Of a DNA stretch of 28,572 nt, positions 21,254 through 28,572 are shown piece after piece; position 1 is the stretch's first letter, and each line of letters begins with the position of its first letter. Source of the DNA: Oppiella nova (taxonomy: Eukaryota > Arthropoda > Arachnida > Sarcoptiformes > Oppiidae). Where the stretch lies: positions 1-28,572 of the forward strand of contig CAJPVJ010000309.1 in the NCBI GenBank assembly GCA_905397405.1, in the 5' to 3' direction. The position numbers were made by a program, and so were the translations under genes. A model generated the notes under the pieces. The model worked only from the letters and a program-made list of their open reading frames with translations. It made no database searches and was not told where the DNA came from.

Positions 21254-21914
21254 TGATGTCTTGCAAAATGAAACCCATTCTGATATCAATGAAATTGTTT
21301 CAAATAATAAGAAATCTAAAAGCAATAAAACCAAGAAAAGCAGAGAATTGTTTCGTGAAAAATCGGAGACAATACACACCATCAGTCAAAGCTCACCACA
21401 AATTGGATATCCATTGAGCACCACCTCATTGTCTTCACATTCGCGAAAACACGAGAAACGAAAGCATCGCAAACGACACCATCACAGAGCTGTATTCCTC
21501 TATCTCTAACTTCGCTTAGGCCTTCACAACAGTGACTATCTCTTAGAGTGTTTCTCAAATTTTGATGAATTTAACAGCTTTGCATACTGGCGGTCAGGGA
21601 GACTCTCGTTTACGAGGCAACCGATGCCCACTGTATTCCAAATGACCAAGAACTTTCTCAAGAACAATAAGTCTAAGAAACATCATTACGAGCAGAATAT
21701 CATTAACTCATTCCACTCAAGCGTCGAACCAACCAAACCATCGGCCGCTAAGAAGTCGAGTAAAAAGAAAGTCAATAATAGTATGAATCAAACCGAAGGA
21801 ACGAATGACAAGAAAAAGGCGGAGAAGAAGAGTGAAGTGTCCAACAGTTCGCTTCAGATTCAGACCTGTGGTCCGTCCGGTGCTAACGAACAAAGACTTC
21901 CGCTGTTCTTCGCA
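21254..21914 (+). CDS. two small basic exons, probable continuation of the ASH1 N-terminal half
   Basis: Two open stretches lie in one frame with a single TAA (21507-21509) between them. The first has Lys/Ser runs ending in HRKRHHHRA. The second, open from 21510, reads FNSFAYWRSGRLSFTRQPMP, then Lys-rich sequence ending PLFFA. A 57-bp intron, 21492-21548, fits: GCT|GTATTC donor, CTAAC branch-like site at about 21506-21510, and TTAGAG acceptor. It keeps phase 0 and removes the TAA. A donor at 21915 and an acceptor at 22004 would link in phase to the SET exon. I do not recognise these sequences by family; the assignment rests on frame, composition and position. Confidence 0.45.
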
Positions 21915-22055
21915 GTGGTGTCTGTGTAGCTTTCGTTTGTTTGGTTACGTAGCCAGCGACAGAGGGTGAACTGTTTGTGTGACTGTCTGTGAAGGTCAGT
22001 TGAGTTGAGCTCAGGATTATTAAGATTATTATATTTAAGTGATAGTAAAACAAAT

Positions 22056-25000
22056 ATGACATCAAATGTTGAAACCAATCATTTGAATGCAAATACCGGT
22101 GATTATAGCGTAGAGTCGAGGAGAAGATATTCATCAGTAAGTCATGGGAACAGTTCGACGACAACATCTCCTGGGGTCCAATCGAAGAGCAAGAGGTCTG
22201 GCGTTCACAGCAGTCCTAAAATGGGTTTCAGTGGTGACGGAGAGGTTATGTCGAAGGACTCGTCTAATGGTATGACAAACTCATGTAAATCCGATGCATT
22301 AAGCGCTAAAAAGCAGACAAATTTCAAGTCAAATAAGTGTGAAGTAGTGTCTCATAAAGTTAGAAAAGGGAACTCCGGTGCCGGTGCTGCCAGTGGCACA
22401 GTTAGCTCGCAAGTGGTGCACTCAAGTGCTGATAAGCGCAATGCAAACCTGTGTGACGACTCCTCCCCACAACAGATGAGTTTATGGCCCATAAGAGGCA
22501 CTGCATTATCCGCTCCTCATAACAGTATAGCAATCAGTGATAGACTGACTAACTATTCAAACGGTACGCCTATAGTAAGCACATCACTGTTCGCGCAAAA
22601 CTCTATCGATGAGACAATAGAGCTGTGTATCAGAAAGTATTCACAAGACTTCAGTGATCACAGCAGTGAACAAGTGAGTGGTAAACGCAGAAAACACGAC
22701 AATCCATGTGTCGATAACAATGCGACCATCGCTTCCCATTTAGACCAATCGGGCCATTGTTTACCCATTTGTTCAACAAGTACTTGTGATATCAATAAAG
22801 ACGTTATGAGATCCAGGAGTAGCTGTAAAGCCAGAGATAAGACTACTTCCGCACAAAGACAGACATCTCGACGTTCATCGAGTGCTAAGAAGCCGACAAA
22901 TGAGACGTCGAGACAAAGTGCGAGTAATACGAGTCATACGACAAAGTCTGCAAAGACTTCACGAGATCTCAAGTCAACGACCAGTGATAAGAGCGCTAAC
23001 TGTAAACCACATGACAAACAATGCACACAAACTCTGGAGGAGAGTGTAACCAACGGCACAGAAGTGCGCTCTCAGACCACCAAACGTAAGCGACCCGTCA
23101 ATAAGACCGGGTTTACGAAACCCCGCAAACGGGTCCGCACTTCCGCTCAACCCTCACCACCAAATCCAGTCAAACCCACGCAAACTGTCGCTGCTGTCAA
23201 TGGCAAACGACATCACGTGGTGGCCGCCAACCACTCCAACTCTGTGTGTCATAAGAGAACTGTTGTCTCGAGTGACAAAAATGTCAATTCTAGTCATCCA
23301 AGCAGTAGGTGTCGAGCCATTCAAGACAATCACAAGTCGGCCGTCAATAAGAATAATACAATTAACAGTAAAAACCGAAATGTTAAACAAAACCCTTCCC
23401 TACCAGTGGTTAACGACAAAGTGTCCACTAGTTTGGCGGCCAATAAAAGGTCTAATGGTGTAAAAAAATTAGACAAAATTCAAAGCATTCCTCCGCCCAA
23501 AAAGCCGCCAAACGTTAAGAAGTGTATTAAACACGAGCGCCGACTCTCTAAAGCCAGTATAGACTCCGTGTCCTCTTCAGAGGCCTACCTCAGCGAACAA
23601 AGCTGTGTATCCGATGCACCCGTTTATATGGTTACCGAGCCCTCAGTCAAGTCAAAGGTGAACAACAAAAAGATTTATCGCATAAAGAGTTTTCAGCGGA
23701 ATATTCCGTATAAGAAGTATTTAAAGTCCGGTAACTATTCCGAAGACTCTAAAACCGATAAGTCTTTAGTAAACAACGACTCAAATGACGGCCAAAAGAT
23801 TGAGAAGACATCGGCCGACGAAGACATGGAAATTGTGGTGAAAGACGAGCCAAAAGCGGTTCAGAAATTGATTCAATTACCGGTTTTGGACTACGATTTC
23901 TTGGAGGACTTTGTGTTGCCGTTTGATCTCTGGTATCAGTTCGACAAAAACCAATCATCGAATCTGAAGAATCCGGCGAACTATAAACGGATTAAAAACA
24001 ATGTCTTCTGTGATGTGAAGCCATTGACTGGCGAATCGGTGCCCGTCTGCTCGTGCGAGAAGCCCTCGCCCTCGGATGACAATAAAGTGAGTTGTGGTAT
24101 GGATTGCCTAAATCGGCTCATGTATCAGGAATGCTCGCCTCAGTTGTGTCCCACAGAAGAGTACTGTCAGAACCAGAGGATACAGAAACACGACTGGAGT
24201 CCCGGCTTAGAGAGGTTTATGACTGGCGACAGGGGTTGGGGTATTAGAACCACCGAACAGATAAAAAACGGAGAGTTTATTCTGGAATACATCGGGGAAG
24301 TAGTGAGTGAAGCGAGATTTAAGGACCGAATGGCCAAACTATACCAAAACGATTTGCATCACTACTGCCTGAACATCGACTCCGGTATTGTGATCGACGG
24401 CTACCGTATGGCAGATGAGGGACGGTTTGTGAACCACAGCTGCGAACCCAACTGCGAAATGCAGAAGTGGTCCGTCAATGGTCTCTACAGAATCGGCTTA
24501 TTTGCCAAACGAAATATTCTGCCCAACGAAGAGCTGTCGTATGACTACAACTTCCAGAACTTCAACGTCGCCACACAACAGGTCTGCAGATGTGGAAGTG
24601 CTAAATGTCGCGGTTATATCGGCGGCAGATCTCAAAGAGTCAACTCTTCCGGCAGTAAAGACAAGACGGAAAAGAATGAGACGAAAAATAAAGACATATC
24701 TGTCACTAAACAGTCGGAGGAAAGTCATCGCAATCGACGCAAAGATATGCACCAAACGAAGAGCGGTTCCAACTCTACGTCTAATAATAACAACAAACAG
24801 AGTCTATGGAAACCAAATCTTTTGCATCCAATGAAACTGTTGTCTCATCAGTCGAGTTGTTATATTCTAAGACATCGCTGTTTTCTACTCAGAAATTATG
24901 AGAAATTGCGGCGTTTGAGGAATAAGAGGATGGGTTTGGATGAGAGGGAACGCAAACTCAGCTCAAAAGACGAGGACTTCGTTAAAGGAAAAGAGTTTAA

Positions 25001-27336
25001 AAGCAGTAATGACTCGCTTATGAATACATTAATGACTTTAAATTCTTCGCGTTCTGTGAGGACAAGAGGTTTAGCCAAAGCTGAGAGCAATGAAGAGTTG
25101 ACCAGAACTGCAAAATTGGCTCAAATTTTTACAGATGTTTGCGATCTTATGATTAAAAAGCAAAATGAAATGAATCTAAATGTGGATATTTTGGAGGCAA
25201 ACAAATCTGAATTGAAGTCATCGTCAAATACATCGACTAATAAACAGAAATCAAACGTTTTGTCCAAATGTTTAGATCTGTCGGAGATTCAGTCTCAGAT
25301 AAAGTGCGGTTTCTTTAAAAGTGTCGACACTTTTGAGTCCGAATTCATGAAAACATTCAATTCTTTAACGAGTGGTGAAAACAACGAGAATATGAACGAC
25401 AATGAAATGGATTCAGTGAATGGTCTGAAATCGGAATTCTATAAAATAATATCAGAAAAGAAACCATTCATTGAAGATATCATGTCATCGGCTGATAGTT
25501 CGAGTGTTTCGGAGCAGAACTCACAAGATATGCCTTCAGTGGCCGCCATTTCCAAGAGTGACTCATTAGTGTTGGCTTCAGACTCGGCCAACAAATCAGT
25601 CCCTAATTCTAATCCATTAGTGTTTGCGAATCCAAATGCTGTCCAACAGAACAATGCGAGCGACGATAAGAAGCCATTGATTTCACTGAAAACTGTGGTC
25701 TCTGAAGAGGAGGAGGAGGAAGTGATTCGTTGTATTTGTGGTATACTTCGCGACGAGGGAAAGATGATTCAGTGCGACAAATGTGAAGTAAGTCTAACCC
25801 AAGAGCTATAAACAAATATTGAATTATTAGACATATGATACAGTTTTTGTTTTTCAAGTCATATGTTTTCATATTGACCTAAAATAGACCTATTCCTGTA
25901 AAACTATAATTATCGTAAACAAAACAACAATTCTAATCATACAAAATGAAAATATTCAAGGGTTATTATTTGCATGGTCATCCTATTTATTTTACATTAA
26001 AGGGTCAACAAAATAATGAGTATTATTTGTGAATTACGAATTTCAGAGTTTTCTTTCTCAAAATCTTAGACTCTAACCATTGAAGTGACTATTTTTGCTA
26101 TTCTTTATTATCTTATAAATACTACAGTATTAAGCATTAGCTGTAATCAATATTTTGTTTTAGTGTTAATGAAAAGGAGATAAGTTATCAACAAATACAA
26201 TAGTTTTAACAAATTGTTTGATGTTCACAGATATGGCAACACTGCGAGTGTGTTGGAGTGAAAGACTCGATTGACTCGTATTTCTGTGAAGTCTGTGAGC
26301 CCCGGGCCGTACCAACGGTTAGTTATAAATGCATTAATCAAATGATGGCATATATTTAATTCGGTTATATGTCTAATATGATAGGAAATACCGTTACCTC
26401 AGAGTCAAGAGCATGTGACCAACAACGGGAAAACGGATTATATGTATTACCTGACACTCATGTGTAATGGTCTGCACATCAAGACCGGCGACTGTGTCTA
26501 CATTTACCGCACCAAAGAAGAGGACAAACACACGAATCGCAAGACATCGCCCATCAAAGCCTTGCGCGGAGACAGTAAAACAGATTATATAATATTTCGC
26601 GTTCAGAATCTGGCCATTAAAGAGAGCGGCAAGAAGTTACTCTATGGTCACCACTACCTGCGCCCGAGTGAGACATATCACGAGCCCTCCAGAAAGTTCT
26701 ACGACAATGAAGTGCTTAAGTCGCCGCTCACTGAGTGGGTTCCCATCGAAGAAGTCAAAGGCATTTGTTGTGTTCTCGACGCCAGTACTTACGTTAAGGG
26801 ACGGCCCAAAGGCTTTCAAGAAGAGGACGTCTATATCTGTGAATATCGAGTGGACAGACACGCGAAGTCGTTCGCTAGGATTCCCTCGAAATCCATTCAA
26901 TTCGTTGTTAATACTAAAAGCTATGCCTTCGATATGTTTGAGACAAAACTCAATATTAAGAGAACTTATTCGGTATGTGTTGAGTGAATACGTAATGATT
27001 GATGTGTTTTATAATTTGAGTGCTTTTATGACCAAAAGCCACATCGAGTGCCCGAATCGTATTGTAAGAGCAAAACTGTGACCAAGAATGCGAAGACGGA
27101 CTCCGAGACAAAGGCTAAGAAAGATATTGAAATGAAGGTATAGTTTAGTGAATACTGTTTGCAATGGTTTCTCAAAACTAATGATTCATTTGATTGAACA
27201 GCAGAAGCGAATGGCAGATGTTCTCAAACTGAATGACAAACTCCTGGAGCGGGCCATCAATCTATTGAAGAACAGTGAGAATGAAACAAATTATGAAAAT
27301 TGTGATGAAAGTGACATCAAATTAACTAAAAGATGA
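22056..27336 (+). CDS. ash1: ASH1 histone H3K36 methyltransferase (SET, bromo-like, PHD, BAH)
   Basis: Exons 22056-25787, 26231-26317, 26385-26972, 27039-27137 and 27202-27336, all joined in phase 0, encode 1546 aa from ATG 22056. If the upstream exons belong, the protein is about 2,620 aa. After a basic disordered region (TTKRKRPVNKTGFTKPRKR, AT-hook-like, ~23080-23130) come: AWS, starting VCSC (about 24045-24190); SET (about 24190-24580), with GWGIRT, EYIGEVVSE, FVNHSCEPNCEMQKWSVNG and ELSYDYNF; post-SET CRCGSAKCRG; a divergent bromodomain-like part (about 25045-25450); a C4HC3 PHD finger split by the 443-bp intron (IRCICG ... WQHCECVGV ... FCEVCEP); and BAH (about 26420-26950), with KTGDCVYIYR, YGHHYLRPSETYHEPSRKFY and YVKGRPKGFQEEDVYICEYR. 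This order is that of animal ASH1/ASH1L, a Trithorax-group nuclear enzyme that dimethylates H3K36, partnered by MRG15 and Caf1/RBBP4, and opposes Polycomb silencing. Confidence 0.95.
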
Positions 27337-28158
27337 TATTTAGAGGAAATTCACAATTGAACAGAAACCCAATCATTGATTTTATAGTTTTTACCATAAA
27401 ATACCTCAAAATAGCATAAACTAAACCACAACTAACTACACATTACCGGTCTTTTCAATAATTTATATTACAATACAAAAGACATTTAAATTGTACATAA
27501 ATATACAAAAATTCATTTGATTTGATTTGAAAGTTGACATCAATTGAAATATTGTTTGTTTGACAAAAGCTATTATCAAATATTTAACTTATTATTAACT
27601 GTCAAATATGTAGAGAATTACCTGTTTTACGGTAACGTTGAAAAAGTGTTAGATTTTGGTTCTTTGTATAATAGATAACTGGTAACGAAACTTAGCAACA
27701 AGAAAACTAGTAAACAGTGTAAAATAGTAAATAAATAAACGTGAAAATAAAATCAAAAATTAAGTAAGTAATGACGTAATGATAATGCTATCTATACACT
27801 ACAAACTGCAATATTTATCATTAAAAACCACTATTTGTTTCAATCAATTGTCTACTCATTTCTAGTCATCAAAGTATCCAACTTTACTGTAATCACAGGT
27901 AGTGTAAGGCAGTGAGAGTGCAGTGCCATCGGTGTCACTATCCAAATGCCTTTGCCATCTGTTTTGCACTCAAATTACTGTTAAATTCAATTCAATGAAG
28001 TGGTTTTGCAATCGTTTTTCAATAGACACGCAAAACGCAAATATTTGTCTGAATAGACGTTATTATTGAGTGATTCGTGTGTTTATGTGTTTATGGTTTG
28101 CATTTTGCAGACAATTCGTGTCAAACCTATCACTCAATTGTAGGCATTGTTTGCGATT
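27337..28158. other. ASH1 3' UTR and upstream region of the next gene
   Basis: This stretch is AT-rich with no supported gene. Overlapping AATAAA words at 27730-27739 are a possible ASH1 poly(A) signal, about 395 bp after the stop. The part from about 27890 is less AT-rich and should contain the promoter and 5' UTR of the gene starting at 28159. Confidence 0.45.
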
Positions 28159-28572
28159 ATGTCTGAAACGAGTTCAGACACTAACGGAGACTCGGGTTTC
28201 GACTTCTTGACGGACAAAGACGCGAGGAATGCCGCCACCAAACCACTCACCCCTCACACCACCACTTCTGGTCAGCCATTCACTCATTACATGTCACTTA
28301 CATCTGACACGTCATACCATTAACTCTCTGTTCATTGAATGAAACCATTTGTCAACTCTTAAGGCACGTCTTCGCCGCCACAGGAGACCAGCGAACAAGA
28401 GTTGTCACCATCGGTGCCATTGGTTGTAAAAGCGAGTGAAGCCATGGGTTCAGTGGTGTCGGAACCACTGCAGCAGACTATTGAGCCGTCGGTTGCCGTG
28501 AATCTGAACGAAACGAGTGGTTCGCCGAAGACTCGCTCCGATTCAATGGGTTCTGGTTTTCTCGAGTGGATC
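28159..28572 (+). CDS. 5' end of an unidentified gene, possibly PRRC1; cut by the window edge
   Basis: ATG 28159 opens a frame starting MSETSSDTNGDSGFDFLTDK. A G|GTCAGC donor at 28270 and an acceptor at 28363 (TTAAG|GC) join exon 1 (28159-28270) to a second open exon (28364-28572) that runs off the window. The sequence is Ser/Thr/Pro/Glu-rich and disordered, and the last visible residues are SDSMGSGFLEWI. A disordered N-terminus followed by a Gly-aromatic-Trp-Ile segment resembles the start of the conserved region in PRRC1, an ER-exit/secretory-pathway-associated protein, but too little is visible to be sure. Confidence 0.6.

Overview
The window is nuclear DNA from an animal, most likely an arthropod and perhaps a chelicerate such as a mite. 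The intergenic DNA is AT-rich. Most introns are only 51-135 bp, with GT..AG ends and often GTTTG-type donors. The proteins look like arthropod or vertebrate orthologues. Species placement is an inference; nothing here fixes it. There is no bacterial-type gene, CRISPR array, rRNA, convincing tRNA or recognisable transposon.

Layout from left to right: (1) AT-rich intergenic DNA with a perfect 128-bp tandem duplication; (2) TEX2, an ER lipid-transfer (SMP) protein, + strand, 1830-4533; (3) the V-ATPase G subunit, - strand, 5064-5564, convergent with TEX2 and divergent from the next gene; (4) a 16-exon PRUNE2/BMCC1-type gene, + strand, 6080-10156, joining a DHH/DHHA2 phosphoesterase module to a BCH (BNIP2/CRAL-TRIO) domain; (5) PCF11, the mRNA 3'-end processing and termination factor, + strand, coding from 11433 as assembled (11305 if the duplication is collapsed) to 15040; (6) TIM44, the mitochondrial import motor anchor, 8 exons, + strand, 15908-17700; (7) ASH1, a histone H3K36 methyltransferase with AWS-SET-postSET, a weak bromodomain, PHD and BAH, + strand, core 22056-27336, very probably extended by upstream disordered exons from 18474; (8) the 5' end of a further + strand gene cut by the window edge at 28159, possibly PRRC1.

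These are ordinary housekeeping and chromatin genes sitting side by side, not a pathway or operon. For PRUNE2, TIM44, V-ATPase G, TEX2 and the ASH1 core, I placed every exon by hand so that phases match and the totals divide by three (952, 447, 121, 815 and 1546 aa).

The most striking non-gene signal is three two-copy tandem duplications, each with a unit of exactly 128 bp: 784-1039, 4002-4257 and 11268-11523. They lie at unrelated loci. Two of them damage gene structure in a way that collapsing one copy repairs. An identical unit length at three loci points to an assembly-graph overlap artefact rather than biology, and this affects how TEX2 and PCF11 should be annotated. I found no convincing previously undescribed biological system. 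The other points worth a second look are the single-gene DHH-BCH fusion with intact catalytic motifs, the unresolved 5' half of ASH1, and a few candidate regulatory motifs.
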